Shown: piece after piece, positions 23,192 to 34,775 of the stretch | How the letters are laid out: every line of letters starts with the position of its first letter | Position numbering within the stretch: the stretch's first letter is position 1 | DNA from: Coptis chinensis | Lineage: Eukaryota; Streptophyta; Magnoliopsida; Ranunculales; Ranunculaceae | Assembly (NCBI GenBank): GCA_015680905.1 | Contig: CM027377.1 | Coordinates: 12,238,501-12,302,500 of the forward strand | Direction of reading: 5' to 3' | Length of the DNA: 64,000 nt | Notes under the pieces: generated by a model | What the model saw: only the letters and a program-made list of their open reading frames with translations | The model's database searches: none | Told to the model about the DNA's origin: nothing | Program-made: the position numbers and the translations under genes

Positions 23192-25873
23192 ATGGAACTC
23201 AGAAACGTTCTTCTTATACTATTTCTGTTTAAGGTGTCAATAAGTTTGGCAGAAGATGTTATTGTTAAAGTGGAAAGTGTTACAAATATTGCTACAACAG
23301 ATGATAACTTTGTTTGCGCAACTATAGATTGGTGGCCTGCAGATAAATGTAACTATAACCAGTGCCCATGGGAAAAAGCTGGCCTTTTCAACTTGGTAAG
23401 AAAGTAGCTTCAATATATATTGAATTGTTCTCTTGTCTACGTGTATGCATTTTCAATTTTCATTAACTTATGTGGTTTTGCTGATATTTGCAGGATTTCA
23501 AAAATAAAATTCTTTCAAATGCCATAAAGGGTAAGTTATGATCAATATTCATATTTGATTATCGAGTGGCTTGCTTGAACTGAGTGAGGCCAACAAAACT
23601 TTTGTAGATTTTATTTCGTTAGGTATATGGGGTATTTTTAACCAAAAACTTTTAGTCAGAATGATATGTTTAAGTGTGTTACATGCATGGTACATCTTTT
23701 GTTTCTGTTTAATATCAGTTTATATTTACACAAACAAGAACTCTATTTTGATGGAATCGTGGATCTGAAGGAAAATGTTTGCATTGGTTTTAGCCTACCT
23801 GTCACCTGTGTATGGTACATGCAGAATTAATTTTTTTCATTTTTTTAAATAGATGTGTTGTGTTTTTTTCTACAGCTTTCAGTCCTCTGAGAATCAGAAT
23901 TGGAGGTTCATTGCAAGACCAAATTTTGTACAAAGTAGGAAAATGGGTAAAAAATTGCCCTCGCATAACAAAGACCACAGATGGGTTGTTTGGATTCAGC
24001 AAAGGTTGCCTCACTATGAAAAAATGGAATCAGATAAATCATTTAGTAAACAAGACAGGGTAAATCTCTCTTTCTCATTGCTTTCTTGCTAAAGGAAAAT
24101 TGCAATTAATAGTATAGGGACCTCAAATCGCAATGTAGACTTTCTCCAACTTCACATTCTCAAAGATCGATGTTGAAGATGAAACTAAGGTGGTACTCAT
24201 AATTGACTGTTTCAGAGCTGTTGTAACATTCGGCTTGAATGCACTCATTGGTAGAACAAAGGCCTCGGATAATGGTACCCATGTAGGTGACTGGGACTCA
24301 ACGAATGCTCGTGATCTAATCAAGTATACCGTCTCAAAGGGATACAATATTGACTCATGGGAATTAGGTAACAAGCAGCATATATATTTACATTTGTCGA
24401 TACCACTAATTTTGTGCATAGACAATAAAGTTGTGCTTCCTTATCACCAGGAAATGAGCTATGTGGAACCGGAATTTCTGCAAATGTTGATGCTAAACAG
24501 TATGCTAGAGATGCAATTGCCCTGAGAAAAATTCTCAACGAACTATATCAGGACTCCACAATAAAACCGAAATTACTAGCTCCAGGGGGCTTTTTCGATC
24601 AGAAATGGTTTTCTACCTTTCTACAGGCTTCAGGGCCTGATGTTGTCGACATAGTGACGCACCATATTTACAACCTTGGTCCAGGTGATGATCCCAATCT
24701 AATACACAAGATCCAAGACCCACTTTACCTTGATCAGATAAATCAGACATACAAGGACGTTGAGACAACACTTAAAAGTTTCCGTGGACATCTGCTTGGA
24801 TTGGAGAAGCTGGTGGCGCATACAACAGTGGTGGAAAGACTATATCACACTCCTTTCTCAATAGCTTTTGGTATGTTTCTCAAGTAATTAGTAACAGATT
24901 TTTATTATGTCAGTGTTCATATATTGAACATTCAGTGGTTTTAACTGCTTTCTCATGTTCCTGTTTTTTTAACAGGTACTTAGATCAACTTGGTATGACA
25001 TCAACCTTCAATCACAAGACCTTCTGCAGACAGTCATTAATTGGGGGGAACTATGGTCTGCTGAATACTACAAACTTTGTCCCCAACCCAGATTACTATA
25101 AGTATGTCATTGCCTCATTGGAGTGAAACCTTGTCTTTTTTTTTTTTTTTTTCGATAATAAGTGAAACCTTGTCTTAATCCAGTCATTTGCATGTAAGAT
25201 ATCTACTGTTGCTGTTTTGATTCCTAATACCTCTTTCTTCCTCTATCAGTGCTCTTCTTTGGCACAAATTAATGGGGAAGAATGTTCTTCGGGCTACTCA
25301 TAACGGCTCCCCTCACTTGCGCGTGTACTCTCATTGTTCCAGGACCAAGGTACAGTTTTAATCTTTATGTTTATATACAGGTATCTATCTTTTTTCCATC
25401 CAGTTGTTTTTTTATTGTTATCTTTCTTTTTCGTACTCTTTAACTTCTCCGTTTCATAAGCTAATCAGCTATAAAAAGACATCCTTCAATTCTGTGTTTC
25501 ATTTTCTACGACGAACGTTCTAACATAGGTTTCATTTTACTGCATGTCTCAGCCAGGGATTACTCTGTTACTAATCAATATGTCTAACTCTACTTCATTC
25601 GATGTGTCGGTGGTGAATGATGTGAAATTACATCCGACGATTGAAGAGTTGAAAGGTGAACATGCAAGAGAAGAATATCATTTGACACCCAAAGATGGAA
25701 ATCTTCAGAGTAATGTCATGTTGCTTAATGGCTCCCCTTTGGTGCTTACAAAATCGTTAGGCATTCCAGCCATGAATCCTGTTCATGCAGATCGTTCTTC
25801 CCCAATACGCATTGCTCCGGACTCAATTGTCTTTGCTACTTTGAGGGACGTCCTGGTTCCTGCCTGTGCTTGA
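23192..25873 (+). pseudogene. heparanase-like protein (GH79), left paralog, frameshifted
   Basis: Eight exons (23192-23395, 23494-23530, 23876-24059, 24216-24367, 24451-24870, 24976-25101, 25250-25349, 25553-25873) give a plant GH79 protein of about 515 residues: a signal peptide (MELRNVLLILFLFKVSISLA), CATIDWWPADKCNY, LRIRIGGSLQDQ, WELGNELCGTG with the acid/base Glu, APGGFF, VTHHIYNLGPG, GGNYGLLNTT, LLLINMSNSTSFDVSV and a beta-domain tail ending PACA. At about 24780 four bases are lost relative to the right paralog (KSF joined directly to PW), throwing the frame off just before WIGEAGG, which holds the nucleophile Glu. The correct frame is then kept to the stop. Translation would therefore miss the nucleophile. 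Exon 5 fuses two exons that are separated by an intron in the right paralog. All splice sites are otherwise intact, so inactivation is recent or the deletion is an assembly error. Confidence 0.85.
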
Positions 25874-26403
25874 GAGTGGTTTATTCTTGGTGCCAATAAC
25901 TCAGATATTAAAAGCAAGAGACAGTGCTATTAAAACTGACTCTATTTGCTATTGGTAGGCCATTGGAATTCACCCAGAATAGGATTTAAAGGATTTAAAG
26001 AATCATGTGTATTTCACAGATATACAATGCTGTTCCAGTTCACCACTTGTTTTGGTAAAACTCAAATGAGTGACAACCAATATAGACTTACAGTCCAAAA
26101 CAAAAACCAATATAGATTTACCCTTACCTGTAACTGGATTGAATCTCTGAAATAAGTAAAGCATGCAAATCAGATAAACTTAAGAGTACTCTAAACTTAA
26201 TGCACGGAAAACATATTAGAAGTACCATCCTCAGTGGGCAGACTTTGAGAATCAAAGGCAAGCTAAATGTAAATAATAATTATCGAAGCAAAGGTTGAAA
26301 TTTATTGTTGACACTGTCAAACAAATTTTACATTCCCATGAATTAAAGTAAGATAATGTAGTGCACAACACAGTGAGTGCAGAGTCTCAGTAAAAGTGAC
26401 CAT
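25874..26403. other. 530-bp convergent intergenic region between the GH79 paralogs
   Basis: The two genes face each other tail to tail, so this interval holds both 3' UTRs and both polyadenylation regions. I see no gene and no strong terminator-like structure. Confidence 0.6.
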
Positions 26404-28682
26404 TCAGACACAACCTGGAGCCTCAAAGTTGGGCAAGGCTATGAAGGCAATGGACAAAGGAATGACAGATAAAGGAGATTGCACATCGGTAAGAAGTGGA
26501 TCCAAATTCGGGATATCTCCACTTTCTGTAAGTTGTAATGGCTTCCCATTTAAAGCCATTGTCTGGCTTCTGAGGTCACCATCTGGTGTTAAGTGGTACT
26601 CTTCTCTCATTAATGTTCCATCTGAAGCTTTTCTTCCAATCCATGAAACTGATTTCTTGAGGCCATGCAAGAAAGAACCTTCTGAGGGACTTCTCTTTCC
26701 TATATGAAGGTCGATATTCATATTGTTTCGAACCATAACATTAAAATTGGTCTGGTTGCTTAGGTTGATGAGGAGTAGGGTAACACCTGGCTGACAATGA
26801 GAAAACAGTACATGTTAATAGACTATCTTGAATGATCAAGTGTCTGAAAAAAGATGACAGTGTCTTTTCTGGCCTATACACAAAAACATGCACCCATTCA
26901 ACATGGCTAACTTTCATTCCAAAGAAGCTTTCTTCGATATCAGACATCCTGAATTGTCGTAATATCAGATTTCCACAATTAAATGGAGGTCACATATAGC
27001 TTACTGGAAATTTTTGTTTAATACAAACTGCATGACAATGACGATTGCAACCTGCAGTGTCACAAATTTGGACAAGTTGAGATTTAATAAGTAAGATCCC
27101 ACCTATGAGAACCTTACGATAAATTTAGGGTGTCGCTAGCTAAGAACAACGCTGTCTACCGAAACAAAGAAAAATTCACTAAACCCTAGATATTCTAATA
27201 CTTCTACAAAATCAGCTCGTCCATGCATTCGCACCACATTTATGTGGTGTTTGAAGTTCATTTGTGAGCCAATAGTTTTATGATTCTGCAGTCCTTTTTT
27301 GGGGCAATTTAAAATAATAATAATATGGAACTCACTCTTCCTTTGGAACAATGGGCATAAACGCGTAAAAATGGCGATGAATTGTTATCAGCAGCAAGGA
27401 CTCCTTTGCCCATAAGCCGATGCCACAGCAGTGCACTGAACATAATAAATCCATCAACAGAGGAAGGACATTAGAATTAGAGTATCACTCAAGTATAAAT
27501 GCCGTTTCAATCTCAATGAAAATTTTCTTGCCTGTAATAATCAGGATTGGGAACAAACGTTGTCGTGTTGAGGAGACCATAGTTCCCACCAATTAAAGTC
27601 TGCCTACAATATACTTTAGTATTGTACTTGGATGCCATCCCCAATTGATCTAAGTACCTGAAGTACGTATGGATATCGTACAGAAAATCTTAGAAACAGA
27701 AACAAACGCATATATATACACTGATGTAATCCAAAGAAGAAGACGAAGAAGACTTCTTGTGTCTCGTACATGAATGATAAGTTAGTTAAACCCAAGAAAG
27801 AACAAAAACGAGGAGAAATATACCAAAAGCTGTTTACAAAGGTATTGGACACATGACGACCTCCACTGTTGTAGGCGCCACCAGATTCTCCAACCCAAGC
27901 AGAAGCCCAGGGCCCATGACTTTTTATGGTTCCTTGAAGGTTTTCAAATGTTTTCGATACCCGATTTAAATAGTGGGGATCCAATATTTTATTCGCAAGA
28001 TTGGGATCATCACCTGAAAAAGGAATACGTTACACTACTGATTTAAAAATTTCCAGCGAAATTGCCAAGAAACGCCTTCAATATCGTATATTTCTTTTTA
28101 AGGTAACAATTACATTACATTTTCTAATTATTAGGAAATGTAACAAGCTCATATGTTAAACTTGATACGAACTATATACTAGAAAACATATAGGTTCCAA
28201 ATATATGAAATAATATGCACCAGTCACCATATCAAACTTTCGGGAATTAGTTGTGCTTATGTCAGATACGAGAATTACATGGAAATTACTTGCTATGATA
28301 TAGTTGCTTTGGTATATGGTTTTCTGATGCATATCTAACATGAAGGAAGAAGGAAGAAGGAAGAAGGAAGAAGGAATCAGGAATGAACACACAATATAGT
28401 CACATTCTTTCTTTGCTTTATGTAGATTAATTCATGTGGGCACGTAGGAATGAAGCATTTCCAGCATATACTTACTGAGCATATCTTGAATCTAGACTAG
28501 TACTTTTCAGAATTTTTTTTTATTGTTCAAGATGGTTATGAATATTTAACATGCTCATCTTATACGTTAGAGGTGTTTTGAGTGTGAATTCTGAATTATA
28601 GGTCATGGGCTTTACCTGTTCCATGTTTCAGTATATCCAGTTATGATCTTTGTAAACTTTATGAGTCTTAGACACTAGAAAG

Positions 28683-28719
<37 letters not shown>

Positions 28720-30154
28720 CAAAAACGTCCTAACCTACCTGAACCCAGATTATATAGATGATGTGTCATGACATTGACAACACCAGACCCGGAAACCTCA
28801 AGAAGCTTAGCATACCACGCTTCATCGTAAAATCCTCCTGGTGCTAAAAGCAAGGGTCTTGGGTGAGATTTCTGGTATAACTCATTGATGATTTTATTAA
28901 GTTGCATCATGTCTTTCCCATATTGTTCAGCTCCAACACTTGCACCAATTCCACTTCCGCTCAGCTCATTTCCTTGCACAAGGAAAGAATTTGGTAAGGG
29001 CGACTTGAAAAAGAAGACAGAAGAAATAAGGAATCACACATAAAATTAGGCAGTACCGAATTCCCATGAATCAACTTGGAATCCTTTGGAAATGGTGTAC
29101 TTCATGAATGCCTGAGCATTACTAGAATCCCAAGCACCTCCCCAAGCAGAACCTCCAATGATTTTATGTCTTCCATAAAGTGCATTCAGACCAAACATCA
29201 CTATTGCTCTACGAGCACAAGATTTAGACAACAAATGCATGACCAAGTCAGATCGCCATTACCAATTTACAACAACTACTACTGCTAGAGTTAGTGCTAG
29301 TGATATAGATTATGTAACAAAAGTTCTAACATATGAACATTCAATATCTTTTGTGCAGTCAAAATTGGTGAAATGTACTAGTTATATTAAATGCATGTTA
29401 GTCTAAAAGAAATTACCCTGTCTTGTTGAAGAGGTGATTGAGCTCATCCCACCTATACATCGGTAGACAACCTTTGGAAAACCCAAACAACCCGTGTGGC
29501 ATCTTTGTAAATGGATGGCAAGGATACTTCAAAGTTCCCACATTGTACACAACTTGGTCTTGCAAAGAGCCTCCAACCCTTATCCGTAAATGATCAAAAG
29601 CTGTTACAGAACCCACAAACGACTGAAAAAACCAATAATACGAGGTGGATTTGTTCTTACTTGTAAATATGGTTTAACCATGTGATACTTAGTATTTAAG
29701 TTTGAAGTAAATCTATATAAAAAACATATCCAAATCAATGAAAAGTCCTTAAAGATTAGTCTAGATGAGACAAATTAAACGATCAAGAGTACAAACCTTG
29801 GATGGCATTGCCAAGAATAGGATGAGACAAATCCTATAAAGATCAAAGTAAAGAAATCACTGCCGATGAAACACCAAATGTCCTATCCTCAATTTCTTAA
29901 GCAGACCAAATCATACAATAACACGAGCTTTCATCAGTCGTTACCAGAGATAAAGCAGTAGACTTTCCCCAAGGACAATGGTTATAGTTACACTTATCAG
30001 TAGGCCACCAATCAATAGTAGCACAAACAAAGTTCTCGTCTGTCTCAGCAATCTTTGCTGCACCATGAACTACGATGGTTGCATCTATAGTTTCTTGAGC
30101 TGAAATCCTGCTTAGATAGGTGAAAAAGAGAATCCATGACAGCCGGAAACCCAT
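26404..30154 (-). CDS. heparanase-like protein (plant GH79 endo-beta-glucuronidase), intact
   Basis: Nine exons on the minus strand (30154-29945, 29833-29797, 29600-29417, 29208-29057, 28972-28739, 28013-27824, 27657-27532, 27435-27336, 26790-26404) join without any break to 539 residues, the usual plant length. A signal peptide (about residues 1-19) leads to CATIDWWPTDKCNY, LRIRVGGSLQDQ, FGNELSG with acid/base Glu197, APGGFYDEAWY, MTHHLYNLGSG, WVGESGG with nucleophile Glu315, CRQTLIGGNYGLLN and a C-terminal beta-sandwich (LLLINLSNQTNF). Family members cleave glucuronic-acid glycosides; relatives act on arabinogalactan-protein glycans or, in Scutellaria, on baicalin. The substrate here cannot be told. 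It is secreted or cell-wall located by its leader. Intron 7 uses a GC donor (ACAG|GCAAGA). A TATA box lies at 30724-30732 and a leader intron probably spans about 30626-30172. The frameshifted paralog lies tail to tail. Confidence 0.93.
28684..28718. repeat. TG dinucleotide microsatellite in intron 5 of the GH79 gene
   Basis: About 17 uninterrupted TG units end shortly beyond the donor site at 28738. A GAAGGAA-type purine repeat (28343-28376) lies in the same intron. Confidence 0.95.
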
Positions 30155-30903
30155 TCCAGATCAATCCAGCTGCTTCAAGACCAGGGTGAATCCTCCGGAA
30201 CTGCTAAATGCAGATAAAATTAAACAACAAAGAATACATTTAATGTCCTTGGGGATCCAAATATGCTCAAGATATGTACTTCTCCATGAAAAATGGGTTT
30301 TCTCATCATTTGAAGCAGATCTAAATTACATCCAATTGCATAAACACAATATCAACATAAGAATTGTGTTTCGATATATGAGCTATAGCCTCTAAACAAC
30401 TCAAACAAAAGAATATTTGTCTAAAATCTAATAACAAATATAACAAACACTACTAACAATCCAACACGAATCATCAAAATAAACAAACCAGAAACTCAGT
30501 GAAAACATACCAGGCTATGCCCCAAAATCTTTGAAAAACGAAAACTGAAACAACATAAGCAAAAGTTACAAGATATAAGAGTGCTCCGGCCCTTTTCTCA
30601 AGTGAGCTAAAATGATTGAAACTTACTAGTTAATAATGGAGTTGTTGAAAGCTCACGTAAAGCAACATTTTTCTGTAAAGAAAAGAAACAGAACGACACT
30701 ATCTTTACGTTACTTTGACTCCTCTATTTATAATAACAATTTTAAAATATCAACTGCAAAAAACATGCGTATGACTATAAATGAGAATTTAGTCATTATT
30801 GCACGTACGAATCTTTTTATGTTGGATTTTGTTGGAGTAGAAAAACAGTCAAAAATCTATCTGGCTTAACTGTACAACTGTTTTGTTTAATGTTTTTGGT
30901 TAA
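30155..30903 (-). promoter_or_regulatory. 5' leader and core promoter of the intact GH79 gene
   Basis: On the minus strand TATAAATAG (30732-30724) is followed by a short purine/pyrimidine-mixed leader, a donor-like GTAAGT near 30626 and an acceptor-like AAGCAG near 30172, just before the ATG at 30154. I infer a TATA promoter, a short first exon and one leader intron. Upstream of the TATA the sequence is AT-rich up to the Harbinger element at 30907. Confidence 0.5.
30724..30732 (-). promoter_or_regulatory. TATA box of the intact GH79 gene
   Basis: TATAAATAG on the minus strand, the best match to the plant consensus upstream of the start codon. Transcription would begin near 30695. Confidence 0.5.
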
Positions 30904-31238
30904 TTAGAGCATATTTAGAGTATCTTTAGGAGAGCAACAAAAAATACACTAAAAGTTTGAACCAAAAAAACACTAAACACCAACCATTTTAAGAGCAACA
31001 TCAAATTTTCAACATCAAACTATACGGTTTTGGATAAACCGCGCCATATAGCCCACGCGGTTTTCCCAAAATCGCACCACTAAAGCCTATCTGACAAGCC
31101 CAAGCCCACGCGGTTTTTCAGAAACCGCGTGTTATAACCATTTAACCCTCTTGATCCTGCGAGGTTCTCTTCATTTTTCATATTCCCTCTAATCTAAACT
31201 CATCTCCTTGAGCAAAAAAAAAAACACTACCAAAACTC

Positions 31239-32419
31239 TTGACGATTTTTTCAATGGATCATTCATCTTCTTCTGATTCATATTCTTCTGATTCTTCATT
31301 GAGCTCGAGCTCTTCAAATGATAACACTGCAATTAAAATTTATAAATTAGTGGCTATTGCTCTACCTTTGGTTCGACATCGTCTGAGTTTATTGCGTCAG
31401 CAAGAAGCGGAGTATTCTTATAGACCACATAGTGGTTCGAAGAAAGGAAGAAAATATAAGAATCGTCAGTATGAGCCAACACTGGCTCGTGTAAATGCTA
31501 ACTACTTCGGCGCAAATCCTATATTTTGTGACCACAACTTTTAACGCCGATTTCGTATGGGTTAGTCATTATTTACTCGTATTTTGAATCATCTTAATCA
31601 TAATGTACCATATTTTCAACAAAAAGTTAATAGTGCGGGTAAGTTTGGGATTAACCCAAAAATAAAAGTAATTGCTGTTATACGAATGCTTGCTTATGGG
31701 ACTGTAGTTGATCTAGTAAATGACATGTTACATGTTGCTGAGCCAACTGTTCATGAATGCATGCGCTATTTCTGTGATGGAATTATTAGAATTTTTGGAG
31801 GTGAATACTTGCGCAAACCAAATGCTGCAGATATTCAACGTTTGCTTGAAGAGTCTGAGGAACGCGGATGGCCTGGAATGCTAGAAAGCATTGATTGCAT
31901 GCACTGGCAATGGAAGAATTGCCCATCCGCATGGTAAGGGTCTCACACTGGCCATGTGCATAAACCAACAGTAATTTTGGAGGCAGTTACTTCTCGTGAC
32001 GCATGGATTTGGCATGCTTTTTTTGGAATGGCGGGTTCTCACAATGATCTTAATGTGCTTGACCGCTCACCAATATTTGATGATATAATAAATTATGAAG
32101 TTATTCCTTGTAACTACACTGTGAATGGCTATCATTATGATATGGGTTATTATTTGGCTGACGATACTTATCCTAATTATGCCACTTTGATTCAAACGAT
32201 TACTAAACTGACTATTGCACAAAACAAACATTTTGCAAAGAAGCAAGAAGCTGCTAGAAAAACATAGAGTGGGCGTTTGGTATATTACAGTCGCGTTGGG
32301 CTATTTTAGCGAATCCGTGCAGGTTATGGTATTTGGAGAACATGGCTACTATTAAGAGGGCTTTCATCATTTTACACAATATGATTGTGGAAGATGAACG
32401 TGAAACGGATATCCTATAA
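31239..32419 (+). pseudogene. Harbinger DDE transposase (HARBI1/DDE_Tnp_4 type), disrupted
   Basis: One reading frame from 31239 (Ser-rich N-terminus, then YEPTLARVNANYFG) holds the family sequence but has in-frame stops at 31542 (between HNF and RRFRMG), 31557 and 31935 (after CPSAW), and a 1-nt deletion near 32263, after which the protein continues as EWAFGILQSRWAIL to a stop at 32417. Family marks are RRFRM, FGINPKIKVIAVIRMLAYG, ESIDCMHWQWKNCP with the first catalytic Asp, HVHKPTVILEAV, WHAFFGMAGSHNDLNVL with the second Asp, YYLADDTYPNYATL and the EWAFG block. The family's third acidic residue is expected in the region after LADD; I do not assign it exactly. The protein would catalyse excision and insertion at TTA sites. 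About 390 residues in total, as usual for the family. Confidence 0.9.
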
Positions 32420-33016
32420 TATATTCCTGAGTATGAAGTGCCATGTAGAGAAGGTGCATCTGAAGATCAACGCCACTTTGTTCTATCTCGTTGGGCATCT
32501 GGCGTCGAGAGGGTTCGTTTAAAAGTTGTTCATGATAGATTGAAGAATGACTTGGTCGAGAATTTGTGGAGTAGGCGTGGGCGGCGTGGTCAGACTTGAT
32601 TTCTATTTCTATTTGCACTTCATTTGGACTTTGTGTTTATTTATCATTTTAATTTCTATGTATTTGTGTTCCAAGTTTATTTCTATGTATTTGTGGTTTT
32701 ATAAAATGATTTGTGTATATGAGAATTTTGAAAATACAAAGTAGACTCTGCCGATTTTTTTTTAGAATGATAAAAATTATCAACTTTAAATTAAGATAAC
32801 TTAACTCAAATTAAAAAGAAATATTCAATTAAAGTACATTCTAATTAAAATCAAAATACAAACTCAAATTAAAGTACGTCATTAATTAAAAGACATAAAT
32901 TAAAAGACAAATTAAAATATTCAAATTAAAAGACATACAAACTCAAATTTAGACTATGCATTACTTTGACTACTACCAGTGATATTGCCAAGTCGATTCT
33001 TCATTTTTTGTAAAAT

Positions 33017-33999
33017 TTATGTCCTTTTAAGTTGCCAAATTTCGCGCTCGTCTTCGGGTAATCCTTCTAATTTCATTCCTAGTATTTTCGCATCATTTTC
33101 ATCTTCTTGAACTCGAATCGCATCTTTTTTCAATTGAAGTTTTTCTTTTTGGATTTGGAACTTCCAATCTATCGAACTTTTCTTCAATTGAACTTTTTCG
33201 AATTCCATCTCATCTTTCTTCAACTGTCTTTGAACTTCCAATTCATAACTTTCTTTGGTGGTTTTAGAAAGTTCCACCAGAAAATCATCAAGTTTATTAG
33301 CGGATTCCTCCACTTTAGAATCACCTTCTTCTTTCTCTTTTTGTCTTCTTCTCTTGTCTTCTTTCTTTCCAAGAGGCCTATCCTCAAGCCCATCAACTTG
33401 GTGTGGATCATAATCCATTGGTTGAGTTGTCGCAGTTGATATTGGAACTGATGAACCTCCTTCCCCACTGTTTGACTTCGACTTTTTGGTGTGATGCAAA
33501 TCATTTCTCAACTGTAGCCTCTTCCATTTGGGTGAGTCTTTCACCATATTATAACATTGCATCTACTTCCAAACCCCATTATGCATCACATATGCACTTA
33601 TTGCTTTCTCAACCTACCAATTAAGCAAAAACTAAATTAGAATTGAAAAATGTATTTGTGAATCAAAATAACAAATAAAAAGTAAATACTTACAATCATA
33701 TTGTCATTATAGCCACTTGGAGGAGATGCTTGAATCTTAGAAATAATAGCATGAAACTTGTTGATATTAGTTTGAATGAGAGTCCAACGGTGTTTCATGC
33801 CCGTCAAGTTGCGTTTGGTCATTCTTTCTATATTTACATGAAATGTATTTAGAATTCTAGCCCAAAAATCGTTCGACTTTTGCTCATTTTCTACTACACC
33901 ATCTTGACTAACTTGTAGCCAACTATTGGTGAAAGTAACATCTTCTTCTTGTATCCATGAAGTCCCTCTAGATTTTGCTTTTGGTTATTGACTAGTCAT
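33017..33999 (-). pseudogene. Harbinger ORF1 protein (Myb/SANT-like with NAM-associated-type tail), disrupted
   Basis: Starting at ATG 33999, the minus strand encodes a trihelix/Myb-like DNA-binding domain (TSWIQEEDVTFTNSWLQVSQD, FWARILNTFH, LTGMKHRWTLIQTNINKFHA), then an intron (33693-33614, GTAAGT donor), then VEKAISAYVMHNGVWK and a long Lys/Glu-rich coiled coil (about 33100-33350) ending at 33017. Stops interrupt the frame after MTSQ (33984-33986) and before MQCYNMVKD (33563-33565). Plant Harbinger elements need this second protein to bring the transposase to the element ends and the nucleus. Similar host-annotated proteins are often called glutathione S-transferase T3-like or NAM-associated. 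Confidence 0.8.
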
Positions 34000-34378
34000 T
34001 GTTGTTTTAAGAGTAGAGAGTGGAAAGTAGAGAGTAGAGAAAAGAAGTGAGTGTAAAACAATGGTGTGAGTGTTTCAATTTATAAGGTTAGAAAGATATA
34101 TCCGTTTTTTGCCCATTGTTATTATTGAGAGCACGCAGTTTTGCCAAAACCGCGCCATAGAAGCCCAAGCCCACACAGTGTTGGCAAAACCGCACGGTTT
34201 TTCTAAAACCGCGTGAGTGATTTGATACAACACCAAAGCTAGAACCAAATATTGGCCGATTTGGTGTTTGGTTTGATGTTTTTATCAACATGTGACTCTC
34301 CTGAAGTTGAAAAAACACCAAATTGTTGGAAATTTGGTGTTTGATACTAGGTTGATATCACTCCTAAAGATGCTCTTA

Positions 34379-34749
34379 GAAGAGATACTATCCTAGCATC
34401 AAACACCAAATTTTCAATAATTTGATGTTTTTTCATTTTAAGAAGAGACACATGTGGATGAAAATACCAAAACAAACACCAAATCGGCAAAATTTAGTGT
34501 TTGCTTTGGTGCTCTATCAAATCTCTCTTGTGGTTTTGAATAAACCGTGCGGTTTTGCGAAAACCGCATGGGCTTTGGTCTTAGTTTGGGACTATGTCTC
34601 GTAGTGTTTCGAACACCAAATTTTGATGTGACGTAGTTTACCAAAAACCGCATGTGCTTGGGCTTGGTCTCTTGGGTGGTTTTGCGAAAGCCGCGCGTGG
34701 TTTGATTCAAATATTTGGTGTTTTTGTGGTATCTCTCCTAAAGATGCTC
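34379..34749. mobile_element. Harbinger-type MITE, 371 bp, abutting the larger element
   Basis: It begins right after the TTA at 34376-34378 (GAAGAGATACTATCC...AAACACCAAA) and ends CTCCTAAAGATGCTC followed by TTA (34750-34752). Its left part is similar to the reverse complement of the right end of the larger element (ATCAAACACCAAATTT, ACATGT, AACACCAAATCGGC in order), making a near-palindromic junction of about 2 x 230 bp centred on 34377. It shares the AAACCGC subterminal motifs, so the larger transposon probably mobilised it. Confidence 0.75.
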
Positions 34750-34775
34750 TTATAGATACTAGTGCTTTAGATATA

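Larger units (their letters stand above)
30907..34375. mobile_element. PIF/Harbinger DNA transposon, 3.47 kb, two genes, inactive
   Basis: TTA duplications (30904-30906 and 34376-34378) flank inverted ends: GAGCATATTTAGAG...CTTTAGGAGAG at the left and CTCCTAAAGATGCTC at the right. Subterminal AAACCGCG/CGCGGTTTT motifs recur near both ends (31030-31130 and 34130-34220), a likely transposase-binding feature. Inside are the two genes expected of this superfamily: a DDE transposase (+) and a Myb/SANT-like ORF1 protein (-), arranged tail to tail. Both carry in-frame stops, so the element is dead, although its ends are well preserved. Confidence 0.88.

Noticed and set aside
23192-30154. Biosynthetic gene cluster or operon-like grouping around the GH79 pair
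   Set aside because: Neighbouring genes (MUB, Harbinger transposon) are unrelated; the pair is a simple local inverted duplication.
33107-33439. 110-residue plus-strand frame rich in Phe/Leu
   Set aside because: Reverse of the Lys/Glu-rich coiled coil of the Harbinger ORF1 protein.
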